DNA of 64,000 nucleotides from Acholoe squamosa (taxonomy: Eukaryota > Annelida > Polychaeta > Phyllodocida > Polynoidae). The stretch's first letter is position 1. Each line of letters opens with the position of its first letter. The position numbers and the translations under genes are program-made. The stretch is taken from positions 40,381,693 to 40,445,692 of the forward strand of contig OX439045.1 in the NCBI GenBank assembly GCA_949317995.1. Direction: 5' to 3'. Below the pieces are notes generated by a model. That model was not told where the DNA came from. It was given only the letters and a program-made list of their open reading frames with translations, and did no database searches. Shown piece by piece: positions 1 to 11,600 of this stretch.

Positions 1-1910
1 GGCTGCTTTACAGCTAGTTTAAGGATGGACCCAATCCTTGGTCGTCGGCTTCTCTCCTATCAATCTTGGCGTCTTGCCCACGGCTAAGCAAAATGCCCGC
101 CTGTGCTCTACTAGACTATGGCTCAGTGTGTATCACAGGGGACCAGTATGGCAGCACAGGCCTCCGAGCCGCCCTCTGGCTGCTGTATCGTGAATCACCA
201 CACCCTTTTGTATATACACAGAGAGTAGACCTTAAAAGTAAACTCTCCTACAAATAACTTAAGAGCTATGGTCCAAACTCCTGCAGCTCGGCAGTGCCTC
301 TTAATATCGCCTTCAAAGTGCAGCCTATGCTGTAAATATCTTATGTGCACACTCAAACTTTAGCTTGATAGATGGCTCTGTATTATAAAGTGATTTCTAA
401 AGGTGTAGTGGGATTAACGAGGATAGCCATATGTCACAGATACCCATTGAATTTGTCGTGCAGTTGAATAGGAAAGGTTTGTCATATTCAAGGTCAAATC
501 CCACATGGCGAACAAAGGCCCAAATATCTCTGCGATTTTGAATCTGTTAAGACTTTTTTGACCTACCCAAAATTTGCAATGGTTATAACTGCAATAGAGT
601 TTAAAGAACACTGGAAACTGCTGTGCATTATCATGTACTCCTTGGGATATTTTGCCTTTGTTGAAGTTTATATTATGTATCCCCTGACCTAAAATCGCAA
701 AAGAGTGTTAGTGTTCTATATACCCTGCTGTAGTTATAACTCTTGCGAATTTTAATTGGTTGATAATGTTGGATGACTTTTTAATGCTTCCGGGGCCATA
801 GAGACCTTGCCGGGGGAAATGGTAGACATGGAACAACCACCTGATTATTTGCCAGAGGTGTGCAAGTTTAGGACCAGTCCAGTTTTATTTATTTGTTTAC
901 ATTTTATTTTGGTGAGCGAGAAAACACGAACGCCCGTAGCTGCTCCCCCTTGGTGCTGGGGTAGTCTAGGGGTAGACATGAGCATTCAGGACATTGAGAG
1001 CTTTGCATGAGTGGTTGAATAATTCAATTCGGAGCATTATTAAGGAAGTTGCTCTTTGTGCCTATGCATGTATATAGACTGGTATTAATATTGAAAAAGA
1101 CGGCTGTAAAACCTTCTAGGAGCATTTTTAGTACAATTGTTCTAAGATACTGACTTGGGTAATTTGGGGGTGCTGAACACAAAGATGACGCTTACCAAGT
1201 GGGAAATAGAAGGTCTCCAGTGCCATATTCAGTGCAAAGTGACGACTTCCTAATGAGCTTTTGCCTTCATCATAACTTCCCCTCATTCAATTCTCACGGA
1301 GGAATATTCAAATATGATCAATCCAATTAGGACACAATCTCGCTTATAACTTCTCAAGTATCTATAGGGGACTCAACGAGTTCCTTCCCATGAAATTCTC
1401 CGGTGACGCGATATCAAAAGAAGAATGGTTATAATGTGTGGATTGCTAGGAGGCAATGTTTCTCACGACACAATTCTTCCTCCATAGGTACCTTCTAATA
1501 CTTTAATTAACAATATTCCTTAAGACACTTATAGGCAGACAGTGGCACATATCAATGTCACTGTGGTTAACTGTTAGTTCCTTTTGATTAGTACTGGCGT
1601 TGTTGAGTATCTTAGTTTCACCATCCCTTTAGATCCAAGTGCAGTGTTTGCGATGTACTCATTTCTTAATAGTCTCTTTGATCATGGTAGTCCTATTTCT
1701 ATTTCTGACTCTAAGTGGCTATTCATATATTCTTATATTGGCTTTTTTTTAGCAGAGTGGCTATGTTCAGCCTGTGATATTACTCCACCTTTTACTTATT
1801 AATGGTGCTTGGGAGTCAAGATCAGACAAATAATATACCAAGAATGTATTTACAGTGGGTCTGCAAGTAATGCATAACATCGTTGATACGCCTTGGGTTT
1901 CTCGGTTAGC
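1..1910. other. unassigned sequence
   Basis: No coding region, RNA gene or repeat could be recognised. Open frames here are short (at most about 70 codons) and show no motif. The composition is AT-rich and suits intronic or intergenic DNA. Confidence 0.5.
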
Positions 1911-2105
1911 TTTTAACCAATCAATTTACTGCTGGTACTTAATTAACATGGTTTTAATCACTTTTATCATGTTTTGCAGTTGGGCACTTTGGTTCTCGAT
2001 GTATGCTGCCAGCATTTAACTAATCCATTTATTGCTGGTACTTAATTGTCATGATTTTTAATAACTTTTATCATGTTTTGGGTACTTTGATTCTCGATGT
2101 CTTTG
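1911..2105. repeat. tandem duplication, 2 diverged units of ~95 bp
   Basis: Units at about 1911-2004 and 2013-2105 share the motifs CTGGTACTTAATT, TTTTATCATGTTTTG and TTCTCGATGT in the same order. The second unit is shortened by a few bases. No function is suggested. Confidence 0.75.
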
Positions 2106-3150
2106 ACTGTCCAAATCTACTTATCTTTAAATACAAATACCAAACTTACAACTACAGTCTACTGACGCTACACAACCTGAACATTGCACATACGCGTAGT
2201 TATATAGGCCAACTGTGCCCAGATATCCAGTATTTACCATTTAATGGCTTCTTATGTGCAGATTAATGCCCTGCACAGTTGGGTATGGTTGTGAGTAGTG
2301 GTGGGTTTGTTGGGCTGATGGGTGTCTCCTGTTTAAACACTGCCACTATCTGTTAACTACCTCGTTCATCCTGCTAGCACTGCGGCCTGTGGAGAATTAA
2401 TTTTTTACTGATAAGATAGTACCCCCATGCTTCCCTATGGGATGGAGGGTGTGCTGCTTGGGTTGATCCCTGATTTGTCATTATGATGCAGGAAACCTGT
2501 CCATGACACACTTTATGGTTGATATTGATGGGATTTCTCATGTAACATGTGGGTAAATTTAGTTTTTAAAACAGCAACCTCATTTTAGATTAACACAGAG
2601 CAGGAGATGTTATATTCACTTTTGCATAATGTTTTCAAAATTTTAAGCAGCCCAGACATCGGCAATGATTAGGATCTCTTCTCCTAAAAATACATCCCAA
2701 AATAAAATGTCCTCAAAATACATCCCAAAAACCTGAAATGGCACACCCCTTGTAGGCTATTAGCTCGGCTATTAGACCTTAGATAGTTATTTCAGAGAGT
2801 GATACCTTAGAGACGTTTTTAATAAGGAGGTTAAAGGACCTTTGAGTTGAGCACAGCTGATCCTACACAGCTTTTAGGGATAACCAATTACACAGCTGTC
2901 TGATACAAGGAGCTGCTCAGTCCATCATTAGGCACCACTGATGCTAAGAGCTGCTCATCGGCCTCAGGCTGTGTGAATAGTTTGGATAAACTACTCAATG
3001 TTATGTATGAGTATTTTGCGAGAACTACTTAGCGAGTTCAGACATGTAGTAGTTGATTATGACCTTGTGGCTCAAGCATCTGAATAGTCTATGGGGGATA
3101 CTCACGTCTCAAGTCATGTGTGAGTAATCACTTATAATTCATAGGCCATT
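2106..3150. other. unassigned sequence
   Basis: Nothing recognisable. A short local repeat of AATACATCCCAAAA occurs near 2690-2730. Confidence 0.45.
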
Positions 3151-3315
3151 CAGAGAGAGAGAGACAGACAGACAGAGAGACAGAAAGAGAGACAGACAGA
3201 CAGACAGAGACAGAGAAAGACAGACAGAGAGACAGCTAGAAACAGAGAGAGACAGAGAGACAGAAAGAGAGAGAGAGAGACAGACAGAGACAGGCATACA
3301 TACAGACAGAGAGAG
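3151..3315. repeat. GACA/GA microsatellite
   Basis: About 165 bases made almost entirely of interspersed GACA and GA units on the plus strand. The long serine/leucine/valine-rich frame on the minus strand is a by-product of this simple repeat. Confidence 0.9.
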
Positions 3316-4041
3316 CACCGAGTGCCTCATCATATAATATCTTTTGTCATGGGTGTCAAACAGAACATCGTGGCATCAAGAATGATATAATAAAGTGCTA
3401 TAGTTGCTTCATAAACGGGCCATACAGTATCTAAACACTTAATCCACATGACAACTACACCGTATGTATAATCCATGTACTCATATGAGCTGTATGCCTC
3501 CAGTAGAAGCTACTCTAATGGGAAATAAGTATTATTTCTTCCCACGGAATATGGATTTCATTCTCGGGAGTACAAATGTCAGAACTGATAGATAGTACAT
3601 GCCAGCCAACAAGACGATATATGGGGGCAAGGTGGAGTAGATGGGCGGAATCATGGCTGGGAAGGCGAAGGAGAACTGGACAGTTTTGATATAGACTATT
3701 TGATTTAAAATGAGAAAGAAACCTGACTCTCATGTAGCCATTGAATGATTGACTATCATGCCTGGTTGTGGTGCTAAGATGTGTTTTCTTCTGATACATA
3801 GGATCCAGCCCAGTAAACACCATATTAAAACACTAAGTAGTACCCAGGTATATGGGCCAAATTTTTGAATGTGGTACTTTTGGCCCTGACAAAGCAAAAA
3901 CAGTGAAACTCAAAATAAGTTAAAACAACTTTACTACATTCAAAGGGCAATGTCTTGGCTACGTAAAAACACCTGACATATGCAGCAACTCCTAGCGGGT
4001 CCGTTTTTATAAGCGTTCAAAGATAATCTGTTGTAATTTGT
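3316..4041. other. unassigned sequence
   Basis: No gene or repeat recognised. A 102-codon minus-strand frame (3515-3823) has no motif and no clear splice context. Confidence 0.4.
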
Positions 4042-4421
4042 GTTACTCCCTGCTCAAAATTCAGATACCAACTGGATATACCTCTTAACTATATCCTAAT
4101 GACTCCTAAATCCATTTACAACCTCTACCAGTAAGTATGTATCACGACTCAAAAAATCAATATGTTCCTTTAAAAACTTTTCGAGATATCGGATATTGAA
4201 CTTTTGTCATTGACTGATTTTTCCTGAAAGTTTTTTTCTAAAACCCAAATTTTCATCTAGCTTTGTCAAAAGTTGTCAAATAATCACCAACATTCATCCA
4301 TATTAACTTCAATATGCATACTTTAATATGCAACTACCATCTGTTCCATATCTAGCAGTAGTTTGTGATAGAACTGGTCACAAGTTGGACCACAATTTGA
4401 CTTTTTTGAGCAGGGAGTAAC
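4042..4421. mobile_element. MITE-like element, copy 1
   Basis: The left end GTTACTCCCTGCTCAAAA (4042-4059) is matched by its reverse complement at 4404-4421. That gives a 380-bp AT-rich element with terminal inverted repeats of about 18 bp and no coding capacity. I see no certain target-site duplication. The same termini recur six more times before 5.7 kb, which supports a family. Confidence 0.75.
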
Positions 4422-4423
4422 AT

Positions 4424-5350
4424 GTTACTGCCTGCTCAAAATTAATTTCACCCCCCAAATAGCACAAAGTGCAAATTATGTACACAAATCTACATAAATA
4501 GGTTAGGAGGACTCCATAACAAGCAAATGAAACAGTAGTAGGTGGAGTTTGATGGATATTCCTAAAAAAAATTAAAACATGTTCCTATCAGGTGTTACTC
4601 TCTGCTCAAAATTCAAATTCACCCATTGATTGGGTTAGTGGGGCTAAATAACTGCATGTAGGTAATATATAACACATTTTTTGAATAAGTGAGGGGTACA
4701 TCTATCATAAAAGCCATAAAAAACAGTAATCTTCACAATATTAGGGACATGAGATGTGAAAAAGTGGGATAAATCTTTAGGTCTGATGCAGATTTTTTGA
4801 ATTTCCACACTCAAACAGACACTTAAAGTATTAGGATCATAACCAAATACTGCAGGAAGATGCAGGTGTGTATAATCTATCAAAAGGATATCATAAGTAC
4901 ACATTTTGATAACTGATGGACAGGAGAGTGAGTTTTAGCAGCAGAATCTATTTTTGAGCAGGGAGTAACACACATAGGACTCAGGCAGGTGACATGCTTC
5001 AACCCCATATAACGCCCAGTCATTTAGAAATAATGGCAAAATTCCACCACTTGCTGACGGACCACATCAGTTTTGATCAAAATAAAAGCGTTTGGACCCC
5101 AAGAAAGTATATCAACATGTGCCCTACACCTTCGAACATCTTATAAAGGTGAATTTTTGGCTGATCCCTTACCTTTCTTTTGCTTTAGGAATAACAATTG
5201 TCAGTAAAATTGGACAGAAAGAGGATCAAACGATAGGTGGAAGTGTCCTTGTTATGATTAGAAAAGACCCGTATGGATGCGCCATGCGAGGAAACAGAGA
5301 TTTCATCTGGTTTAGAGCGAAAGGACTTAGAATTTTGAGCAGAGAGTAAC
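4424..5350. mobile_element. MITE-like element of the same family, with an insertion
   Basis: The left terminus (4424-4441, one mismatch to the family end) and right terminus (5333-5350, one mismatch) face each other 927 bp apart. They enclose another complete pair of termini at 4594 and 4969. The simplest reading is an older copy interrupted by a younger one. The pairing is inferred from order and orientation alone. Confidence 0.5.
4594..4969. mobile_element. MITE-like element, nested copy
   Basis: Termini GTTACTCTCTGCTCAAAA (4594-4611) and its inverted partner (4952-4969) bound 376 bp, almost the size of copy 1. It lies inside the pair 4424/5350. The 86-codon minus-strand frame covering much of it is not supported as a gene. 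Confidence 0.65.
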
Positions 5351-5505
5351 ATCCAATCATATTTCATGGTCTACAAATGGCACAAAGAGTCAATATGGGA
5401 CCAATTTTTGCTCATGATTAATTAGGAGGTGCCAATACACTATGCAAAGCAAAAATTTACTGTATGGAAGCAGTAGAATTTGATGCATTAACCAAAATGT
5501 TAAAT

Positions 5506-5697
5506 GTTACTCCCTGCTCAAAAATGTGTATGCCAATACACTTTAGGGCCAGGACTAAAAGAAAATGGGTGTGGCCGCAATTTCTTTACACCATATAAAC
5601 CCTTTAAATGTCCCTCAAAATTAAGTACAGCATGGATGGTAGAAACAGAATATTTCATTGGTATTTTGAGAAGGTTTATTTTTGAGCAGGGAGTAGC
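5506..5697. mobile_element. MITE-like element, short copy
   Basis: Termini at 5506-5523 and 5680-5697 (one mismatch) bound 192 bp, about half the size of the other family members, so it is an internal-deletion derivative or a different subfamily. Confidence 0.65.
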
Positions 5698-5744
5698 ATA
5701 ATGAATGAATTATTCAGTATGAAGGGGAGAAAAAAAATCTACCA

Positions 5745-6130
5745 TCCTCACCAGGGATGGCGACATGAGTGATTACTCATCCTCACCAGGGATGGCGACA
5801 TGAGTGATCACTCACTTCACTAGATGAGACGCACACCACATCATAATGCACGTTCACCACGGATGGCAAGGATCGTGATCACTCACACTCATGGGGGATG
5901 GTCACTTGGGTGATCACTCACCTCACTGAATGAAACGCGTACCTCATGATAGCACAGGTTCACCATAGATGGTGAGGATCTTGATCACCCACACTTACCA
6001 GGGATGGCGACACGAGTGATCACTCACCTTGCTAGATGAAACGCATACCATGCCATAGCACACATTCACCACGGTTGGCAAGGATCGTGATCACTCAGAC
6101 TCACCAGTGATGGTGATGCTGGTGATCACT
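5745..6130. repeat. GATCACTCA-type tandem repeats (about 100-bp period)
   Basis: Blocks of the type 'GGATGGCGACATGAGTGATC' followed by ACTCACC and a TAGATGAAACGC-like segment recur near 5755, 5790, 5900, 6002 and 6105. This is the left arm of the repeat-rich transposon seen complete and inverted at 21227-23033; the true left terminus of that element is missing here. Confidence 0.7.
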
Positions 6131-7398
6131 CACCTTGTTAGATGAAAAGCTCATGATCATCAACATTGGTAATCATACAGCCTCACATCTGCCAGATCAA
6201 AGTATGTTTTGCCACAGAAGGTATTGCCGTATGTATCTTCCATCTAACCACAGACAAGGTGTTCATGTAGATATTTCCCTATGTATTTTTCCTGTAACCA
6301 GAGAAAAGGTGTTTATGGATAGTTACTTTTATTTTACAGATACCTCTATCTAAATTCAATTGATATTTTCTCTATATAATCTTGTTTGATTCAACTCTGA
6401 AGTATTACATGGAAATTAGTGTGAAACAATGCACATTTGATACCTATAGGACTTATACTTCATGCCCACAATTCCTAGAAAGGCTACATGTTGAACAGTG
6501 GTCTCAACAACTTTGGCAATGGTGGTGATAAGTTGCCATTCTGAGTGAGAGTGAGTGACAGATGATGCAATCCTCAGAGACCATTGACTTGTAGTGACAC
6601 AAATTCATGCATTGGGTGAGACCAATGTTGGCAATGGTGGTGATAAGTCACCATTTTGTATGACAGTTGATGACAGTGGCACACAGTGAACACATCAAGT
6701 GATATCCATGTCAGCGACGGTGGTGATAAGTCGCCATTTTGAGAGAAGATTAACTAGGAGTGACACAAACTCACACAGTGAGTGAGAGCCATGTGGCAAT
6801 GCAGGTGAAAAGTCGTCATTCTGAGTGAGAGTTGACAGACAGTGGCACATATTGACAGAGTGAGTGAGATCCATGTTGGCGATGGTGATGATAAGCTGCC
6901 ATTCTGAGTGACAGTTGACTGGGAGTGGCGCATACTCACGCAGGGAGTGAGATCCATATTAGCGATGTTGCTGATAATTCGCCATTCTGATTGAGAACTG
7001 ACTGGGAGTGGCACATAATCACACAGTAAGTAAGATCCATGTTGGCGATGGTTGTGATAAGTTGCCATTCTGAGTGAGAGTTTACAGGCAGTGGCACATA
7101 CTCATGCAGTGAGTTAGATCCATGTTGGCGATGGTGGTGATAAGTGACCATGCTTTGAGAGGCATGACAAGGGGTGGCACATACTCATGCAGTGAGTGAG
7201 ATCATGTTGGCCACTGTTGTGATAAATCGCCATGCCATGTGAGACTGACACACAGTGGCGAAAGATTACACAGTGAGTTATACCTCAAAAAGGAGTCACC
7301 ATTGATGACCAATCATGGTGACAGATAACGACAATTTCCTGGTTTCATCTACAGATGTAGAAGAACGTAATAATTATTTTGAGATCTATGTCTGTAGA
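5972..7398. mobile_element. repeat-rich transposon fragment, duplication unit 1
   Basis: First unit of a 1.43-kb direct tandem duplication; the second starts at 7399 with an offset of 1427. It contains the end of the GATCACTCA array, a unique core (about 6130-6500), nine ~83-bp subrepeats, and an element end resembling AACGACAATTTGCTGGG (7327-7342, imperfect here). A 72-codon frame in the core (6135-6353) is present in all three copies in the window, but the inverted copy differs by many amino-acid changes, so I do not call it a gene. Confidence 0.8.
6505..7290. repeat. ~83-bp subrepeat array, about 9 units (unit 1)
   Basis: The core GTTGGCGATGGTGGTGATAA followed by GTCGCCATTCTGAG recurs near 6512, 6628, 6711, 6790, 6874, 6958, 7041, 7125 and 7208, giving a period of about 83-84 bp. 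Because 84 is a multiple of three, long repetitive frames rich in His, Ser and Thr appear on the minus strand; they are artefacts of the repeat. Confidence 0.85.
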
Positions 7399-8828
7399 GT
7401 GAGGATCTTGATCACCCACACTTACCAGGGATGGCGACACGAGTGATCACTCACCTTGCTAGATGAAACGCATACCATGCCATAGCACACCTTCACCACG
7501 GTTGGCAAGGATCGTGATCACTCAGACTCACCAGTGATGGTGATGCTGGTGATCACTCACCTTGTTAGATGAAAAGCTCATGATCATCGACATTGGTAAT
7601 CATACAGCCTCACATCTGCCAGATCAAAGTATGTTTTGCCACAGAAGGTATTGCCGTATGTATCTTCCATCTAACCACAGACAAGGTGTTCATGTAGATA
7701 TTTCCCTATGTATTTTTCCTGTAACCAGAGAAAAGGTGTTTATGGATAGTTACTTTTATTTTACAGATACCTCTATCTAAATTCAATTGATATTTTCTCT
7801 ATATAATCTTGTTTGATTCAACTCTGAAGTATTACATGGAAATTAGTGTGAAACAATGCACATTTGATGCCTATAGGACTTATACTTCATGCCCACACTT
7901 CCTAGAAAGGCTACATGTTGAACAGTGGTCTCAACAACTTTGGCAATGGTGGTGATAAGTTGCCATTCTGAGTGAGAGTGAGTGACAGATGATGCAATCC
8001 TCAGAGACCATTGACTTGTAGTGACACAAATTCACGCATTGGGTGAGACCAATGTTGGCAATGGTGGTGATAAGTCACCATTTTGTGTGACAGTTGATGA
8101 CAGTGGCACACAGTGAACACATCAAGTGATATCCATGTCAGCGACGGTGGTGATAAGTTGCCATTTTGAGAGAAGATTAACTAGGAGTGACACAAACTCA
8201 CACAGTGAGTGAGAGCCATGCGGCAATGCAGGTGAAAAGTCGTCATTCTGAGTGAGAGTTGACAGACAGTGGCACATATTGACAGAGTGAGTGAGATCCA
8301 TGTTGACGATGGTGATGATAAGCTGCCATTCTGAGTGACAGTTGACTGGGAGTGGCGCATACTCATGCAGGGAGTGAGATCCATATTAGCGATGTTGCTG
8401 ATAATTCGCCATTCTGATTGAGAACTGACTGGGAGTGGCACATAATCACACAGTGAGTCAGATCCATGTTGGCGATGATTGTGATAAGTTGCCATTCTGA
8501 GTGAGAGTTGACAGGCAGTGGCACATACTCATGCAGTGAGTTAGATCCATGTTGGCGATGGTGGTGATAAGTCACCATACTTTGAGAGGCATGACAAGGG
8601 GTGGCACATACTCATGCAGTGAGTGAGATCATGTTTGCCACTGCTGTGATAAATCCCCATGCCATGTGAGACTGACACACAGTGGCGAAAGATGACACAG
8701 TGAGTTATACCTCAAAAAAGAGTCACCATTGATGACCAATCATGGCGACAGATAACGACAATTTGCTGGGTTACATCTACAGATGTAGAAGAACGTAATA
8801 ATTATTTTGAGATCTATGTCTGTAGAGT
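7399..8828. mobile_element. repeat-rich transposon fragment, duplication unit 2
   Basis: Second unit of the tandem duplication, differing from the first by scattered single-base changes. It carries an intact element end, AACGACAATTTGCTGGG at 8754-8770, matching the termini of the full copy at 21227-23033. Both units then share a ~55-bp tail ending near TCTGTAGAG, so the duplication boundary lies outside the transposon end. Confidence 0.85.
7932..8720. repeat. ~83-bp subrepeat array (unit 2)
   Basis: Same nine-unit array as in duplication unit 1, shifted by about 1427 bp and nearly identical to it. Confidence 0.8.
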
Positions 8829-9381
8829 GTTAATCAACCTTAACATTTTTAATGTCCATATACCAAGTAAAACTACGTAGTTGCAACCAAAATTCTATGC
8901 AGATATATACCTCTTTTCAACGTCCGTCTACGACTTTGTGCTTACTGGGATGATATAGATCTGACATACAACCAAGTCAAAGACAACAAAATGTACATTA
9001 GGCTCTCGTTTCTTCCCTAAGACCCGCACCTAATGCATATGTCTATACACATAGAATATCTATATTGACCTGTTTAGACTCATAACCTATAGTAAGTATA
9101 CAACATAGAGGGTGGCCCTCATGTCCAAGTACATGCATCTAACTTATTGCCAGAATTTGGCTTTCTGACAAACAGGGACTAAGTTGATAGATAGTCCCTC
9201 TTCAGGAGGCACCAGGCTGGCATGGCACCAACCCATCTGATTTATTCTATTTCCTCTTCTGGTTCCACGTATGGAAGAAAGAAAAAGGAAAACAGTTAGG
9301 ATCTCTGCCTTTTAACATGAGTTGGGTGGAAAGAACCGTGTTTTATTTCTACACGAACATTTATAAATATTATCATCTTAC
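8829..9381. other. unassigned sequence
   Basis: No gene or repeat recognised between the tandem duplication and the candidate minus-strand exon. Confidence 0.4.
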
Positions 9382-9623
9382 GTGGGGTACTTTTCACATT
9401 TTGGTTTCTGATGGGAACAGGGTATGATGAAGGAGAGGGATAAACGTGACATTTTGTTTTAGCTTTATCAATCACAAGCAATCGGTACTTCTCAGGATAG
9501 ATCCAATGGGCGGTCAACGGACATTTGTAAACCCAATCGCAATTTCTTTTCATGATTATACATAGCAGCATTGCTGTGAGTGTTCCATCCCCTCTACTGT
9601 CTTCCAACTTACATTTTAATGAT
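9382..9623 (-). CDS. possible internal exon of an unidentified host gene
   Basis: A minus-strand open frame has protein-like composition, with segments such as DGTLTAMLLCIIMKR, NCDWVYKCPLTAHW and YPEKYRLLVIDKAK. On its 3' side a good splice donor (CAC|GTAAGA, GT at 9381-9380) ends the frame. On its 5' side a T-rich tract precedes CAG at about 9624. The four cysteines around the NCDW segment hint at a secreted or extracellular fold, but I do not recognise the family. No neighbouring exon was found, so it could be chance. Confidence 0.3.
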
Positions 9624-10637
9624 CTGCGTCCATTCCAGAGATTGAAAGAACAAAAAAAAAACATCATGTTAATTCTCTGGTGACATCAATTTATATGCAG
9701 CTATAGCGAGAACTTTGAAGGCTGTGTGCATACAGACATGCGCTAGTCATCTCATCTTTTCTAGTGAGAAATCGACCAACCTCACAATTATGTAGACACT
9801 TGAACATATCAGGAACGAGCAGTGCGACGACACTTGGGCGCCGCATCGGCTGGGAACGGTGATTTGGATGTACATTTTCATCGCCAGACGGGCACCGACT
9901 TTCGCGCGCCACATGTCCCGTGTCCTAGCTATAGGTGGATTCCTTTTTAGTCATGCCAACTGTGTTTTTTTGATGTAAGGTAAAGTAATAGCACAATTAG
10001 TGCATGGAGAGCTAGCCTGAGGAGACTTTTTGTTTTCATTTAGGGATATGGATGATTCCTGCCGTTCGTTTCCCTCAATCCCTCTTAAAAATGCTGCCTT
10101 GTCCATCTCACCTCCAACCAATGGTCTAAAAAACATTTTGACTTCAAAGAATCCCTATCAAGGTCAAATTATCCTTTTCTGGATATTCCTCAGACTTTCC
10201 CAACTTTTAATGCCTCTTCATCACCTTGGCACTCTACACCTTTCAGCACCATCATCCTGTAGCCATTCACATTAATCTCTCCACGTGCCCCCTCCCTAGT
10301 TCTTACATACCTACTTTCTGCTGCCCAGCTCCAGTATCTGTGGGCAATGATGTGCTCTTTCACCGCAGTCATTTACGATGATTTGCCTTGGTGGAGGTGA
10401 GGAGAGGAGTTGTCTTATATTAGCCAGGCGTATCTCCCCGGGCCGTTCCCTTTATTTTACAGGCTCCTCATCTTCACCCTACATATCCCTCCTCTAAGTG
10501 TAAGCTACCCCCTTTCCCTAACTGCCCCCCTCAAGCTATACTTATTACTTCCATTTGCATTCACACACTGTTCATCACCTCTAGGGATTCTCATTTTCGT
10601 CTCATCGCCTACAGTGATCAGTCTTGTCAATCTTCAG
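9624..10637. other. unassigned sequence
   Basis: Several short overlapping open frames on both strands, none with a motif or convincing splice sites. Confidence 0.4.
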
Positions 10638-10909
10638 CTGGAAGGCATTTCTCAAGATGGTACGACTAGGCCAATTCAAATCGTAGTGGAATCCCTCAAT
10701 CCAACTCTGTTAGTGCCCCGCATAGATCTAGTGGTCATTAATGATTACAGTGGTACAGCTGCCTTACCAAACACTATGTTTTAATGCATTGAGTGCTGAT
10801 CGTACAGAGTAGTCGTAGGGCATTGCCTACGACCATCCACTCTAATCTCGTGGAGTTTTAAATTGTAGTGGCTGTGCCCAGTCGTACCATCTTGAGGATT
10901 GCCTTCCAG
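10638..10909. mobile_element. MITE-like element, 272 bp
   Basis: The left end CTGGAAGGCATTTCTCAAGA (10638) continues as TGGTACGACT. It is matched by an imperfect inverted copy ending at 10909, giving inverted repeats of about 34 bp with 4 or so mismatches. The interior holds a second small inverted pair around GTCGTAGGGCATTGCC. A diverged relative is at 13021-13251. Confidence 0.7.
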
Positions 10910-11600
10910 GTGTTAAATAATCTCTAGAATTGCTAAATCACAGTTATGACCAGACCCCTTGAACGATTCCTACCTGCTAAGATTAGCTGCTTCTATACCG
11001 AGCTGTTCTCTTGTATCAATATTATAGTGGTGGTTACTTATGAGTAACTCGCGCAGTACCTTTTTGGGGACATTATATTAAATGCCTACACTGCATACAT
11101 CAGCTTTTTGCGCAGTGATCCGATTATTTGGCTGCTGTTCGTCTCTACTTTTTCTTTTGTTTCTTTACTGGGCTGGAGACGTTTAAATCTAGTAAAATGC
11201 CATGCAGTGTAGTGTAATTCGGCTTCCTTTTATCTTGGCAAAGACAAATTGAAAATAAAGGCAATGATTATGGCGTTAACTGATGTGGGATTTGTACAAT
11301 AAAAAAGAACCCAGCTTACAACAGATTATTTTACTCCTTATTCTTTCTACCTCTCTTTCCAATTTTCAAGCTCGAGTCCAACAAGAAGTCTTTCAAGGAC
11401 CATAATCAGAGAAACCTCAGGAGGGTTACAGTATGACTGGGATGAATACAAAGTAACAAACATTGCCTTTTCTAAAGCAAGGTGTGAAAGGAGAGCAACA
11501 CCGATTGACTATGGGGATAGACAAAGGGCTCGCAGATGGAGGGCAGTATTGTCTAGGGAGGGCCATTTTGAAACTCGTGTCTTGTAAGTAGTCTGTAAGA
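10910..11600. repeat. segmental duplication, copy A (10638-11600)
   Basis: After the MITE-like segment, the stretch from about 11370 to 11600 (CAAGAAGTCTTT, CAGGAGGGTTACAGTATG, CTATGGGGATAGACAAAGGG, GTCTAGGGAGGGCCATT) is repeated with substitutions and indels at about 13555-13800. The order relative to the MITE is the same in both, which implies duplication of a ~1-kb block rather than independent insertions. Confidence 0.6.

Noticed and set aside
3139..3333. Ser/Leu/Val-rich minus-strand frame as a membrane protein
   Set aside because: It is the translation of a GACA/GA microsatellite.
6135..6353. 72-codon frame conserved in three copies (also 7562-7780 and inverted 22182-22400) as a possible transposon protein
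   Set aside because: Between the divergent copies there are many amino-acid changes with no bias to silent sites by eye, no motif, and the first two copies are a recent duplication.
6754..8578. Repetitive His/Ser-rich frames over the 83-bp arrays as repeat proteins
   Set aside because: They arise because the unit length is close to 84, a multiple of three; frames shift between units and both strands are open in places.
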